Assembly: GCA_037975125.1 (NCBI GenBank) | Contig: CM075860.1 | Location: 38,725,391-38,789,390 of the forward strand | DNA from: Latrodectus hesperus | Taxonomy: Eukaryota > Arthropoda > Arachnida > Araneae > Theridiidae | Direction: 5' to 3' | DNA: 64,000 nt | Part shown: positions 36,785-49,187 of the stretch, piece by piece | Position numbering within the stretch: position 1 is the first letter of the stretch | Layout of the letters: every line of letters begins with the position of its first letter | Notes under the pieces: model-generated | Told to the model about the DNA's origin: nothing | What the model saw: the letters and a program-made list of their open reading frames with translations, nothing else | The model's database searches: none | Position numbers and translations under genes: made by a program

Positions 36785-37804
36785 ACATAACACTGCAGTA
36801 AACAAAAAAATTTTATTTGAAAACAATAAAACTTAAATGAAAATTGATGAACAAATTTATAAAATTTTGAAAATTAATTATAATTTTTAATAGTCAGCAA
36901 TTTCGATATTGCAATAAATAATTCCCTTAATAAAAAGTACATAATATTTGAAACACGCGATTTGATAAGAAACAAAATTGATAACAGCATATGTGAGATG
37001 ACTATTGAAAATATTAAACTAATTTATTCACATTAAACTTAGTAATATACATAGATGGTTTGAATTAATTCTAAAAATATAGAAATCATGAAATTTATCA
37101 AAATCTATGATGAATAATCATTATAAAAATTAATTTTTCCATTCATAAAAATTTCACAGAAAATTAAGAAACATTTTTTTAATACATAAACTACATATTA
37201 CATAACAGTTTGAAAATACTCACTTTAAAATTAATTAAATCGTAATAACTTAGGAAAGTGATTTAAATCGGCCCGCTTTTATACGTAAATAAAAGATAGT
37301 GCAAAAGTTATCAACAAATTACTACAGCATGATAAGAACGTACGAAACAGTCACCTCCACCAGACACTAACTTTGAACTGAAAGTAAAGCAGACTGTTTT
37401 TGTTACCAGATTGTCATGCTTATTCCTTCTTTTTCACTTAAGTTTTTAGAAACGTTGTTGCCAGATACAAATTAAAAATCTTAACTTCCGGTTTATAGGG
37501 ATGCTATTAATCTTGATTAATTTTAACCACACTCAAAAATTATGGTGAAATATTTTATAATAACAAATTTAAGTAAATTCATGGCTGCTATAACAATATT
37601 TGATGTATCATTTTTTTCAGTATCATTATGCATAATCAGTAATTGATTTTTCAGTTTATTAATTATACTTATAAAGAAATATCTATTTCATTTATGAAGA
37701 AAAAGAAATAAAACCATAAAAATAATTTAAATGTTTAGAATTTTTTACTTGAGTGCTTGAGTTTTTTTCACTCACAGAAATATTTGATTTTACATTGATG
37801 AAGT

Positions 37805-37959
<155 letters not shown>

Positions 37960-38342
37960 AACGTTTATGTACTTAGAATTTCAGTTATATACATAAGTTT
38001 TTTGTGTCAAAGTTTAAAAATTCTTTGTTACCATTCATTGATTATTCAGAAATTGAAGATAAAATCAACAGATTGATTTATATTATTAAGAAGCATTTTT
38101 ATAAACATTCCTGTTTTCTCCTTTAACTTTTATCAATTGTTAGGACTTAAATAAAAATTCCGTGGATAAAACAATGACAAATGTTTACTTGAGCTCTATT
38201 GCTCGATACTGAGCAGAATTATCCCCCTGGAAGCATATTTATCAAATAGTTTATCATTGTTTGATAAGAAGATATTTATAAAATTGTAACCATTAAGTTA
38301 AAAAAAAATCTAAAACTAACTGGTAGCATTGCAAAGCGCAAT

Positions 38343-38590
38343 TTGACTAACAAAATTATCATACTTTATATCAAATGGGATTGCTATGGTATTATTCGTA
38401 AAGAATATCTGGAAAAAATTAAAACTATTGACAATAAGGCGTACAGCGATATATTAGACCGAGTTAATGGTGCTATCAAATCTAAACGGCGAAGTGAATT
38501 CCCTTGCAAAAAGGTACAATTGATTCAAAATAATGCAAGACCACATGTGCCTGCATTCACCATCTGGTTTCTGTAAGGAATCGAATGGAA
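38343..38590 (+). pseudogene. mariner transposase fragment
   Basis: The translation holds IKWDCYGIIRKEYL, matching the WD-x-G-II-x-EL block of mariner transposases, and after 45 residues LIQNNARPHV, matching the second catalytic block (HDNARPH). The catalytic Asp of that block is Asn here. Both the N-terminal helix-turn-helix and the C-terminal part are missing. Confidence 0.65.
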
Positions 38591-38619
38591 TCTTTTAATC
38601 ATAAACCATAAAACCCAGC

Positions 38620-38910
38620 ATCGCACTTTCTGTTGTTCCTGGTTGGTTAGGGAAAGCTTCTCATTATCGGAAGGTAGTGAGTTTGAATCCCGGCTTAACT
38701 GAAGATTCATCCTGTTCATTAAAGGTGGCTGGAGCATGTTAAATAAGTTGTGGCAGCAATATCTTCCAAGTTAAATTATACATGTGGGGGTTGCAGGTCA
38801 ATTATTAGGAGGTCTGCTTAATCCTTCCTTCTAAGTTACGAAACAGAGATCTGCTTTTACTAACTGATACAGCCGAAGTCAGGACTAGGGACAGGAAAAT
38901 ATACTAGTAC
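38620..38910 (+). repeat. Degraded tRNA-derived SINE
   Basis: A B-box-like GAGTTTGAATCCCGG at about 38670-38685 follows a GGTTGGTTAGGGAAAGC head, and a body continues to GTTACGAAACAGAGATCTGC. The sequence resembles a tRNA-headed SINE, but the A box is eroded and no target duplication was found. Confidence 0.45.
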
Positions 38911-40590
38911 AACAACAATACCTGCAGTTACATATCTTGCTGTTGCTATCTATGTTTCAGCCCGGGACTCTCGCTATAAAGTTGATTTGCTTTTGAACTC
39001 TTGGATACCAAGTTTCTGGGTGGTAGGCATTGAGAAATTAGCAAAACTTTGACAGAAAATCAATATAATTTGGGTGGTGAATACTACTCCCAGTAAGAGT
39101 ACAACTTTCATAGTTTTTTGTAACTTTTTGGTGGAAAAAATATTTGTTACAAACCCGATACATCTTCAGATGTTTACATTTGCTTACATGTGTTTCTTCC
39201 TTTGTTGTTGAGCATAACAATAACTCGATTAAGAAGTATTTTGAAATATTTCAAACATTCAGTATGAAATTATGATATTGGCCATCATATTTCATTCAAT
39301 CTAAGATTTCAATAAGGTAAGATATGAACATGTATGTCTTTGTTTCAAACACTGAACTAGAGAAACTCACTGCAACAAGAAATTTTTTTCTAAAGAATTG
39401 GTTTAAAATGAATCATTTTTCACCGTAACGAAAACGATTTAATAATAAAGAGAAAATATAATTAATTTTTTAAGTTTTAAACATATATAGTTATATAATA
39501 AAAAATTAATTGTTTATTAATATTTTAATTCAATGGAGAAACCTTTGGGAAATAGTGCTTTCATTCCTTTAGAACCCACTGCGTGTATGCCACTAAAATA
39601 TAGCTTACATAAAAGTATAAATTATATAAGATGTATTTGTCTAAGCAAGAATATCTTTCTTATTTCATTAAAAAGTAAAAAGTAAAATATAATAGAAATC
39701 AATGAAAGTGGTGACTTCAGTTTAAATTTGTATGATTCGATTTGAAGTAAAAATTTTCGTCATTTTTGATTGGGTGAAAACTAATTATTCTTTATTATTA
39801 CTATTTTTGGTATTAAAATTTGATTATTATCAAACATAGAAAGAATAATCAATATTAATATATGCTATCTAATTTTCCGTTGTGCAAACGTTTTCTTTCA
39901 GTATATTAAACAATTTTGATTTCTTGTTTGATTACTTGTAATTTAAATTTTTACTCGATGAGTAATGTTTTAAAGGTGAATTATTAATTTCATATTTGAG
40001 ATAATCATAGTTGTAATTTTTTTATGTGGAATGAAAAACATCATTGTGGAACATGCTATTCATTCACATTAAATTATAATTCGGAAAAAAATAATAATGC
40101 AAACTTTTTCATTCTATTGATTTTGATTGAATGATTTATGAGATGCATTCAGCTATTTCTAATTGGTTTCTGAATTTATTGCTTGTTTAATTGCTAGCAA
40201 TATGTTTTTGATTACCTATTCTTGATAATTAGAAAGCGGTTAGACATAGAAAATCGTCTCATAATTGTGAATCAATCAACTGATGGAGCCTGCATCTGAG
40301 CTAGCATCCTAGAGGTGAAAAGACACCAAAGAAAAGATAGTGGATATGACATATTTTACATGACCCAGTGATTCCAGCGGACCTTGGGTTAGATCAAGTA
40401 TAACCCAATGATACAACCCAATACCTCCTAGTAACGAGAATGACGTCATATCCAATCAGAACACGACAACCATTCAAATAAAATGTCAAAAATGTTTTCA
40501 TTTTAAATTTTGAAGAAAAAATCAAGAACTTAGGCCACGATGTGAAAAGCATCGCTTTCGTGACAGGAAGTTCTATATTAGACATAGCGG
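38911..40590. other. Non-coding, with one promoter-like motif pair
   Basis: Mostly AT-rich with no supportable frame. The last 200 bases before the Tc1 relic are less AT-biased and contain the CRE and CCAAT motifs listed next. Confidence 0.45.
40441..40459. promoter_or_regulatory. CRE palindrome next to a CCAAT motif
   Basis: A consensus cAMP-response element TGACGTCA (40441-40448) is followed three bases later by CCAATCAG (40452-40459). The pairing is typical of promoters, but no gene start is visible nearby; it may belong to the Tc1/mariner relic that follows. Confidence 0.25.
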
Positions 40591-40599
40591 AAGATCAGT

Positions 40600-40855
40600 T
40601 ATCTTCATCAAGCTATCGTCGACGGAATCAGTTCCAGCAGATTCACGAGAATGCGAGGGGCATGGTGATCGGATTGAGAAGACCAGGTTGGTCCTCTCAA
40701 TAAATAGCAGCTGACAGACACCTGGACGCATCCACTGTGCACCGGCTGATTTGAGATGGTTGGAACTAAGAACTGTGAAACGTTTGCGGGCTGCCAGTGC
40801 AGCCAGAGTAACGTCAGCACGTGTGGATCGACGCGTTCGAAAGGAGGCTGTGTAG
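40600..40855 (+). pseudogene. Tc1/mariner transposase relic, N-terminal half
   Basis: Translation gives RRRNQFQQIHENARGMVIGL, close to the start of a widespread Tc1/mariner transposase family (FQQ-x-E-x-RG-x-IIGL), then WS with an in-frame stop, a helix-turn-helix remnant (DASTVHRL) and an SARVDRRVRKEAV tail with a stop. The frame is broken at several points. It ends where the BEL/Pao retrotransposon begins and its C-terminal half lies at 45337 onwards, so the gene was split by that insertion. Confidence 0.7.
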
Positions 40856-43800
40856 ACCCGTTTCAATATTAGTTTGAAAAGACACTGCTACACTTCTTCT
40901 TTCTTCTTCTATACAATGCAAAGTATCCAGTTTGGCGCTTGTCTCAGAGCATGGGAAGTCACCTTTCAGAAGCCATGAAGGTCCATGGAACCAGATACTA
41001 TCATTCACAAGAATTTGAGCCTTAATTCCTCTCGTGAGTTTATCTGCAGGATTGGTCTTTCCCTGACAGTGATGCCAACTGCTCGGATCTGTTTTATCTT
41101 TAATTTCCATGACACGATTGCGGACGAATTGCTTCCACTCGTCGCTGTTTCCCTTGATCCAATGAAGGCAAATTTGTGAGTCTGTCCAATAGTGCATGTT
41201 ACTGTTGCGTAACAGGGGAAAAGTGTCTCGCAGATAATGTCCCATGCGAGCTGAAATTAAAGTTCCTAATAGTTCCAACCGAGGGAGTGTAAGCTTCTTT
41301 AATGGAGCTAGACGTGATTTCGACAAAACAAACCTCGTTTCATACCCATCTGAAAGCTTCATTCGAAAATAACATACTGATCCATAACATTTAGGGCTGG
41401 CGTCAGAAAATATATGGACCTCTAAAGATTCCCAATTGATTTCATGAAAATATAATCTTGGAATTTCAAAGTTTCTTACAATCTCCATTTCATTTAACCA
41501 GTCCAAAAATGCTATTTCTATTTCTGGGGGAACACATTCGTCCCATTGCAGGCCTAGTTCCCAAATCCTTTGTAATTGCAACTTCATTCTTATTGTGAAT
41601 GGGTTCATTAAGCCTATAGGATCAAATAACATACCACATGCCGCGAGAATAATTCGCTTCGTTACTATTTTTGGGTTTTTAAACTTTTCAAATTGATCAA
41701 TATCGAAGCTAATAACATCATTTTCATTGTCCCAAATTAGACCTAAAACTTTTAATGGTACACCTTGGTCCGCTGATGTTTCTCGACAATCAATATTAGC
41801 ACACTTGAGGTATTCATCAAGAATCGAGGAATTCGTCGCCCATCGACGAAGGTTCATACTAGCTTCACTAAGTATTAAAATCATCTCCTTAACTAATTTC
41901 AGAGCGTCTTCAACATTAGAAGTTCCATTTATTAAATCATCCGCGTAAAGTTCTTTAAGCATTTCACATGCTTCATCATATTTTCCTTGATACCTTTCCA
42001 AATGCAGCCTTATGGTTGCAGTAAGTAAAAAGGCGCTGCATTTGATGCCAAAAGTTACTCTCTTATACTTAAACGTTGCAATGTTCTGAGGGCTGAGATT
42101 GAGATTAGGACCCTTATCTTTTAACCATAAAAATTTTAAAAACTCGCTATCTTGTTCAGCAATTCCTACTTCTAAATACGCGCGTTGAATATCTGCGCAA
42201 AATGCCACTTTGTGTAATCTGAACCTCAAAATTATTTTTAATAAATCGGGATTCAAATTTGGCCCGCTTTCTAAGCAATCATTTAACGACAACTCGCCTT
42301 TTCCTTTAGATGAAGCGTCAAATACTATCCTAACTTTAGAACTATATTTTTTCTCGCGCACGACTGCGTGATGTGGGAGGAAATAACCAGTTTTCATATT
42401 TTGACGTGAATTCGAGTCAACTATTTCAATAATGCCATCCCTTAAATGTTCGTTAATTATTGTATCGTACTTAGCATATAAATCCTCATTTTTGATTAAT
42501 GAACAAGTTAAACTGGATAAACGACGTTTTGCGAGTTCATAATTATTACTTAATTCCTTATTACTAACCTTCCATAACAATTTTGTTTCATATCTTTTAT
42601 CTACATATGTGGTATTTTTCTTAAAGGTTTCCAAAATATCCTTGTCTGAGAGAGACATTTCCTTATCCCCATTAATTCCAATGGTTTCCAATAGCCATAA
42701 ATTTTTTATCCTATCACAATCTAACCCTTCATTCTCTACAATTAAATGATTGACAGATACCCCTTGGCTATTAGAATCTCCATCCCTACCTTGAATTAAG
42801 TGTCCAAATATACTCTCTTGAGCAATTAATCTCTTAGTGAGTCTTACAATATTATCGCCTAATATTTCTGAGATATAATCTGAACCGATTAAAATGTGAA
42901 TTTTTTCAGTAATACTAACATCAGCTAATTCAATACCCTTTTCAAAAGCAAGGTTCCTCACGAATTTTGACGGAATTCTTATTTTTGCCAAAGTAATCGA
43001 ATCAATCACTATTGTTTGTATTTTTACACATTGGTTAGGATATTTAATATTATGTAAAGTTAATTCTACCAAATTATACATTCGCTTTTCAGCAGTTTTA
43101 GATCCAAATGTATGAATTATTAAAGGTTCCTTCTTAATAACCTTCAAATTTAACGCGTCGGCTACTTCTTTTAAAATAAATGATTTATTTGCTCCACCGT
43201 CTACCATGCAGCGTAACTGCAAGCTGCTTTCTTTCGATTTCACTAAAGCCGAAAAAGTCTGTAGCAAAACAGAGTTATGCGAAGTTCTGTTTACATTAAG
43301 TTCCCTGGCGGAAAATGAAACCATTGACGAGACCGCTTCTTGTTTCGAATCGCCTTCCCGGACTGAAACCGAAATATCCTCAGCAAAACATTCACCCCTC
43401 TCTCCGCATAGCAGGGAGTTGTGACCTTGAGAACCGCACATTTTACATTTTAGATAATTACGGTCGCAAAATTTTCTTATATGATTTTGAAAACAAATAA
43501 AACAAAGACCCTTTGACATTAAAGCTTTCCTTTTATCATTAACACTTAGTGAGCAATCATGATTCATGTGATTTTGTGTACAAAAAATACATTTTTTGTT
43601 ATTTTCTATTCTATAAAAGTTGCGCTTACACGTAGCGCTCGGTTCGTATTTCCGCGGTCCGCAGGGATATTTATTACCCACTTGAGTGCTCAAGACCGCC
43701 CCGCTGCTAAATTTATTGCTCGCGTCGCTTCTCTTTGAGTTCAAGAAATGAGGCTTATTTGGGTAACTCTGATCTGTTGCCTTGTTTCGAAAGGGATATT

Positions 43801-44806
43801 CCTTTGCGTTAGAATTTCTCGGATTAGCTAATATTAATGACGCTTCTCTACATTCAACTTCTTTTCTTATAAATTCTACTAATTTTACGATATCAAACAA
43901 TTCATCTGTTTTACGCTGACGATTATAATTTAAATTTAACTCTTCGGGCAATTTTTGCAGAATTACAGGACACAATAAATTACTGAATGTGTCAGCGGCT
44001 ATTCCCAAGGATTGCAAGGACCTTATTTGTACTTCAATGGCGTCGTACATTTTTCTTAAGCCAATAATATTAGAGCAAGACTTGACTGGTTCTATTACTA
44101 AAAGTTTGTGCATATGTGCTGACATAATTATATCTGTTCGACCGAATCTATCCTTTATTAATTGTATTGACGCATCGTAATTTTGGTCTGTGAGGGAAAA
44201 TCCTTTAACTGCACTTAGCGCAACTCCTCCAAGATAAGATTTTAAATATGTAAATTTTTCAGTTTTTGTGAGAGAAGGATTATTGTGTATCGCGACTTCA
44301 TAGGAATTCCAAAAATCTAAAAATTGACTACAATCTCCATAAAATGTTTGTATGTTCAATTTTGGAAGTTTTACATTTTTTGTTTCAGTTCTAAAGGGAT
44401 AATTATACATTTGCGCGAATTGCATCGAATCATTATTATCACCTGTAATTTGATCGCTTGTTCTGCTTGCATTTATTTCGCTTGGCGGTTTATAGCGTAT
44501 AGTTTCTAACTGCCTTTCGATTTTCGATTTCGCTGCTATACCTTTATCCTTATATTCTTCGCTCGTAATAATCTCATTCGAAAAATCTTTCATTTCAATT
44601 TTTAATTGTATTTCCTCATCGGCCCTAGTTAAATCATTCAATTTTTCTACGAGTTGAGATTTTAAACTGCAAAGCTCCTCAAGTTTTGTTTCATTAGAAT
44701 ATTCATTTGAAATTTCCTTAACCAATGTAGTTTCGATTTTATTTAAATGCTTCGTAAGTGAAGCTCTTAAAATTTTACGTTTTTCTTTTAACCGTTCTAA
44801 ATCCAT
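40814..44806 (-). CDS. BEL/Pao retrotransposon gag-pol, integrase missing
   Basis: A 1330-codon frame begins with ATG at 44806 and has no stop before 40814. Domains in order: a coiled N-terminus (1-100); a DUF1759-type gag (about 145-330); Cys/His knuckles (CIFC at 406, CFIC at 435, and a canonical C-x2-C-x4-H-x4-C at 454-467); a DUF1758 aspartic protease with DGGA at 536-539, where DSGA is usual; a reverse transcriptase with CADIQRAYLEV near 880 and YADD at 953-956; the Pao-type connection domain; and RNase H with FSDASPKCYGS near 1133. The last ten or so codons run into the flanking Tc1 relic. Integrase, which normally follows, is absent. In intact elements this polyprotein builds the particle and copies the RNA. 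Confidence 0.92.
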   Translation of the reverse strand: MDLERLKEKRKILRASLTKHLNKIETTLVKEISNEYSNETKLEELCSLKSQLVEKLNDLTRADEEIQLKIEMKDFSNEIITSEEYKDKGIAAKSKIERQLETIRYKPPSEINASRTSDQITGDNNDSMQFAQMYNYPFRTETKNVKLPKLNIQTFYGDCSQFLDFWNSYEVAIHNNPSLTKTEKFTYLKSYLGGVALSAVKGFSLTDQNYDASIQLIKDRFGRTDIIMSAHMHKLLVIEPVKSCSNIIGLRKMYDAIEVQIRSLQSLGIAADTFSNLLCPVILQKLPEELNLNYNRQRKTDELFDIVKLVEFIRKEVECREASLILANPRNSNAKEYPFRNKATDQSYPNKPHFLNSKRSDASNKFSSGAVLSTQVGNKYPCGPRKYEPSATCKRNFYRIENNKKCIFCTQNHMNHDCSLSVNDKRKALMSKGLCFICFQNHIRKFCDRNYLKCKMCGSQGHNSLLCGERGECFAEDISVSVREGDSKQEAVSSMVSFSARELNVNRTSHNSVLLQTFSALVKSKESSLQLRCMVDGGANKSFILKEVADALNLKVIKKEPLIIHTFGSKTAEKRMYNLVELTLHNIKYPNQCVKIQTIVIDSITLAKIRIPSKFVRNLAFEKGIELADVSITEKIHILIGSDYISEILGDNIVRLTKRLIAQESIFGHLIQGRDGDSNSQGVSVNHLIVENEGLDCDRIKNLWLLETIGINGDKEMSLSDKDILETFKKNTTYVDKRYETKLLWKVSNKELSNNYELAKRRLSSLTCSLIKNEDLYAKYDTIINEHLRDGIIEIVDSNSRQNMKTGYFLPHHAVVREKKYSSKVRIVFDASSKGKGELSLNDCLESGPNLNPDLLKIILRFRLHKVAFCADIQRAYLEVGIAEQDSEFLKFLWLKDKGPNLNLSPQNIATFKYKRVTFGIKCSAFLLTATIRLHLERYQGKYDEACEMLKELYADDLINGTSNVEDALKLVKEMILILSEASMNLRRWATNSSILDEYLKCANIDCRETSADQGVPLKVLGLIWDNENDVISFDIDQFEKFKNPKIVTKRIILAACGMLFDPIGLMNPFTIRMKLQLQRIWELGLQWDECVPPEIEIAFLDWLNEMEIVRNFEIPRLYFHEINWESLEVHIFSDASPKCYGSVCYFRMKLSDGYETRFVLSKSRLAPLKKLTLPRLELLGTLISARMGHYLRDTFPLLRNSNMHYWTDSQICLHWIKGNSDEWKQFVRNRVMEIKDKTDPSSWHHCQGKTNPADKLTRGIKAQILVNDSIWFHGPSWLLKGDFPCSETSAKLDTLHCIEEERRSVAVSFQTNIETGLHSLLSNASIHTC

Positions 44807-45336
44807 TATCTTAAAATATTAAATTCTAATAAGGGAAAAATGGGCCTACCTCAAATCTCAGCTCTCTAGTGCCGTGAACGCTCCTTCAAAATAATTCAAA
44901 CCATCACGTCCGAAGGTCACCAAGATGTTGCGTTACGAATTGTTGCGTGTTTGTTTCCTTTCATTAATAAGTCCTATTGCCTTTAATATTTTATTTTTAA
45001 CAATAACAATTAACAAATAACAATTTTCATGATTATATTCCATAAAAATGAGTTCCACACCGTGATACACTGGTGCCAATACGGTCCTCATTCGACCGCA
45101 TCCAAATAGCAACTGGCTAGATTCCCCATCGGATAGGGAAGATGCGCTTCTCATTCCCCTTTAGGGATTTACTGTGGCTGAGTTGCCACAACCCGTACAG
45201 CACGTCTACCGAAATTCCGCAGTATATATACACCCTGGACACTCCCATATCGAGCAGAACCATTTGAAGTCGATTGGTTGCTAGTGGCCTGCTTTCATGG
45301 CATCCGTTAAAAAGACTGCCATTGATCCCCACAACA
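40850..45336 (-). mobile_element. 3'-truncated BEL/Pao LTR retrotransposon
   Basis: Element on the minus strand: 5' LTR (45336-44926), a primer-binding region directly after it (TTGGTGACC at 44922-44914), about 110 bp of leader, then gag-pol. Everything from integrase to the 3' LTR is missing, and the left edge (about 40850) abuts the N-terminal half of a Tc1/mariner transposase whose C-terminal half resumes right after the LTR. The insertion therefore postdates the Tc1 element and later lost its 3' third, with some Tc1 sequence, through a deletion. The intact 1330-codon frame suggests this happened not long ago. Confidence 0.82.
44926..45336 (-). repeat. 5' long terminal repeat of the BEL/Pao element
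   Basis: On the minus strand it starts TGTTGTGGGGATC (TGT at 45336 or 45333) and ends GCAACA at 44926, the TGT...ACA boundaries usual for LTRs. Inside are a TATA-rich stretch (45222-45231) as promoter candidate and AATAAA (44990-44995) as polyadenylation candidate, in the correct order. No second copy exists in the window. Confidence 0.72.
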
Positions 45337-45765
45337 TAGATGCCAACATCTGGAATGGTGCCAGATTAGAGCGATGTGGACGACGGAGTAGCACAGGATC
45401 GTCTTCTCAGATGAGTTAAGCCTCTGTTTTTCATGTGATTGTCACCACATACGAGGGTGGCATCGGCGTGGAGATAGATCCAATCTTACAGAAATTGTGG
45501 AACGTTCCACTGACCGACAATGGGGCATCATGGTTTGGGGCACCATTGCGTGCGATTCCAGATCACCTCTAGTTCGCATTCACTACACTATGACAGCCGT
45601 GAATATGAACTAGAGATTACGTGGATGATATGTTGCGGCTGGTGATACTCCCCTAACTTTAGGGGGTGTCCAATTCCCTTTGACAGCAGGATAATATCCG
45701 ACCGCACATTGCTCACATCAGCTAACATGCCCTGCAAGGTGTACAGCTGCTATGTAAAAGATGCA
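45337..45765 (+). pseudogene. Tc1/mariner transposase relic, C-terminal half
   Basis: The pieces VFSDEL (first catalytic Asp retained), WGIMVWGTIACDSRSPLV and QQDNIRPHIAH (second Asp retained) appear in order across different frames. The copy ends shortly after GVQLL, before the SPDLSPIE-type block, so the catalytic Glu is missing. It continues the relic at 40600-40855; roughly 35 codons between the halves are lost. Confidence 0.75.
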
Positions 45766-48700
45766 TAATGAAATTAAAAACTTTATATACCTTACTGTTT
45801 GCAGTCATTATTCTCTGCATTTTGTTTTTACAGTTTTAAGACTTGTGCACCTTTTCAGATGTATTTCTATAAATATATAAAAAAAACAATACTTTTAAGC
45901 GCTTTTTAAGTAATTTTCGAAACGGTTTTTTAATGTTCATGGATATATATGTGAAAATACTTATTTTGCATTTTCATAAAATATCTACAGTAGTTACTTT
46001 TAATGAGTCACAGTTTTTACTCTGCATTCAAAAGAATAAATAAATAAAAATGATTCAACTTTTCGATCACTAGAATAAGATTAACCGATAGCTTCTTCAT
46101 TGCAAGGGCATATTTCTAATATTCTGTAGTGCAAAACACTTTCTTTTAATAGCATTTGGAAAGCAAATCATTGTTCACTTAAGAATATCTTTAGTTTAAC
46201 CAACCAATGTGCCTAATGTTTTTTCAGAGGATGAGAAGAGCATATTGTTCATATCTTAATGTTTATAGTTTTCAATATAAGCAGAGATTTATTATTCTCA
46301 CTCTCTGCAAATATTACACGCAAAGAGAGTTGAACCGTCAAAGAACTATCTGTGGTGTCATCCGCTATTATAGAAAAATATTTGCAGAAATTTATTTTTT
46401 CCCACAAACATTTGCAGCAGCCTCGAATATTTCTTTAAATTTTTATCGATGCAAGCTATACATTAATAAGTATAATATTAATTAATCTTTTAGCATTTCA
46501 TAGCTTAAATGGAATTGAAATTTAAATAAGTACTGAAAATTTCCAGTTGTGTGATAGTTTTTTCTTATATTCCATTAATTTGACCATATTCATAACTAAA
46601 GGAAGCATTCTTTCTTTTTGCAATCATTCTTCATATTCTTTTTTAATATTGGTAATATCAATCAATTACTATTTTATGACTTTTTCGCAAACAAACTATT
46701 TTAAATTAACAACTGTTAGCAAAGAATTTTCTTAAGAGTTTTTGTCAACTCAAAGGAAAAACAAAAATTGATTAATTTTCTTAGTTGTAATTATTCCATA
46801 TAATGCCTGACCAAGACATTACAATATTTACACTAAATTCCATCTTTAATTTTTAAATAAGCTCTAACAATGAATTAACAGAAAAATATTTTCTTCTCTT
46901 TTACTTTACCAAATGAAGAATTTGAAAACACATTAATACCTGTTACCAAGCAGAGTTTTTAAGAATGAAGTTTTTTATAGTTAGCTTATGATTGATGTAA
47001 TTTTATCATATTATATATTTTCCAAATTATATCATTTTTATAACATTCTGGGCAATATCTGAAGAATAGTGAATTCTTGAATTCTGTATTCCTGAATAAG
47101 TGATTTATATACTTTCATTCTCAGTTTTTTCTTCAAACTAAATATTAAAATTTTTTCAGTTAAAATAATTTTAAAGAAACTTTTGATTTCTCTTTAATAG
47201 AATCAAAAGATTAAGAGAAACAGTCACATGGTTTTAAAATGCTGAAAAGTTATAAACTTAAAAAAAATTCAAAAAAGAAGATAAATTGAGCTAGATTTCC
47301 TAATAAAATTTGTTCTATAAAGCCTGAAACTATCGATCATGGATAATTTAACAATTCAAATGGGTTCATTACTTCAAAATGGTCTTCTGAGTCCATTCGT
47401 TAACTTTAAACTCTGATCACGTAAGTTGTGACATGTGTTAATTTGGATTATTGTTCTTTTTTAGTGCCAGATATTGTATGGAAAAATTGCTTCTTGTTTA
47501 TTTAGTAGTTGAATTGGTGTAGTAAATTCCACTTGCTGAATAATTTAGATTCAGCTGCTAAATGCATGATTTCTCCTTAGTACCTAATTAAAGTAAATTA
47601 AACAAGTAAGAAAGGAAAATAAAAAAAATTATGCAGTGATAAACATTGGTTCACGCTGTTACATCAACTGCAGTACACAAGAATCGATAAAGAGTCTGCA
47701 ACATTTCATCAGAAAGCATTCACATAGTAGGCATTTTTTTTATTTTACTGCATACGCAATATTTTCTATGGGATTATTTGTGATTAAGTCAGTTATTAGT
47801 ATTCATAACAAACTGCAATAGTAGCAATATATTAAACAGGATTTTAAAACATGTAAGATAAATATATTTTTTGTTTGAATATATGGAAAAAAATGTGACA
47901 TTAGAATAAGTGTTGTAAAATGAAATTTTAATATAGCAACAAAATTAATAAATTATGAAACTATATGTTTTATTAAAAATAGTCTACTTAAACCTTATTT
48001 TTACTATTTTCACAATTTGTAAATTAAGATTTCAAAACATTTCCTTTATATAAATTAAATTATGTATTTTCAGATTAATATAAATATTTATTTTAAGGTG
48101 ATAAATAAAATTTATTATCAATTATAAATGAAGAAGATGGGTTATAATTCTACATTAATCAAGTGGTAAATTTGTATTTAGTAATGACTGAAAATATAGT
48201 TTTCAAAATATTTATTCAAAGTTTATGTTAAATGAAGAAAATCATGGTATTATACAATCATAATACAAAAAGAATGATTCGAACAAAGGACAATGACATG
48301 TTATCGAGCAAATTTTATGATTCATTACTACTTATTAGATAAAATGTTTTAAAAAATGTGTTGCTAAAATTTTTTCTTATTTTGAACATTTGTTATATTT
48401 TTCTATCAAAGTTAATCATATAATATTAACAATTAACTTTTAAAATGTTATCAATCATTACAAAATTGCTTTCTTTTTTGTATTAGAACTCATTATTATG
48501 AAACTGATGACAAAAGAAACGATACAAGAAAAGTAATTAATTATTGAACAAAACAATTATCCTGCACAGATAAGAAATAGAAAAAATGATATTTTCTTTA
48601 AACATTCAGGTTTTAAATAACATAATAAATGACAAATTGAAAATATATTTGCCATAAGGGATTAAAAAATTATAGAATTGTTATTATATCTGCATTAAAA

Positions 48701-49187
48701 ATGAAAGTGTCTAGTAATACATTAAAATTTTGCATATATTTTATAGGCTCTTTATTATGAATTGAAACTTATTTATATAAGAACACTGGAAAATTCATAA
48801 ATTTACATTCAAAATACTAAATAAAATAGAAAGAAGTGATAATTTTGTATCTATATATGAATATGAAATGTCAATTTTATGCTTAAATACTGAATATGCT
48901 TGACTTCCAAGAAACTGTTATTTGCATTTTCTAATATATGGTCTTAAAATATATTAATAGAGTATTTTTGAAATTTTGATTGTACAAATCGTTAACATGC
49001 ATGTACAAAATATACAAATTTATATAAATATATTTAATAATTTTTCACACATTTTCAAATATAACTTGTGCATAGGAATTATTACGAGACAATTATTCAA
49101 TATATTGATCATAAAAAAGTAAAAATAAATTAAATTTTTTTATTGATAATAGCACAGCAACAGGCACATTTTAAAAATGTTAGAGCA
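45766..49187. other. Non-coding, intergenic
   Basis: AT-rich, with no supportable frame over about 90 codons and no family match. It separates the transposon cluster from the 3' end of the TRPM2-like gene. Confidence 0.5.

Larger units (their letters stand above)
33023..37260. other. Non-coding, no gene recognised
   Basis: AT-rich with no supportable frame. It contains a short CT run and a poly(T) run, listed separately. Confidence 0.5.

Noticed and set aside
40573..40866. 97-codon frame on the minus strand
   Set aside because: It is antisense to the Tc1/mariner relic, whose plus-strand translation has recognisable transposase motifs.
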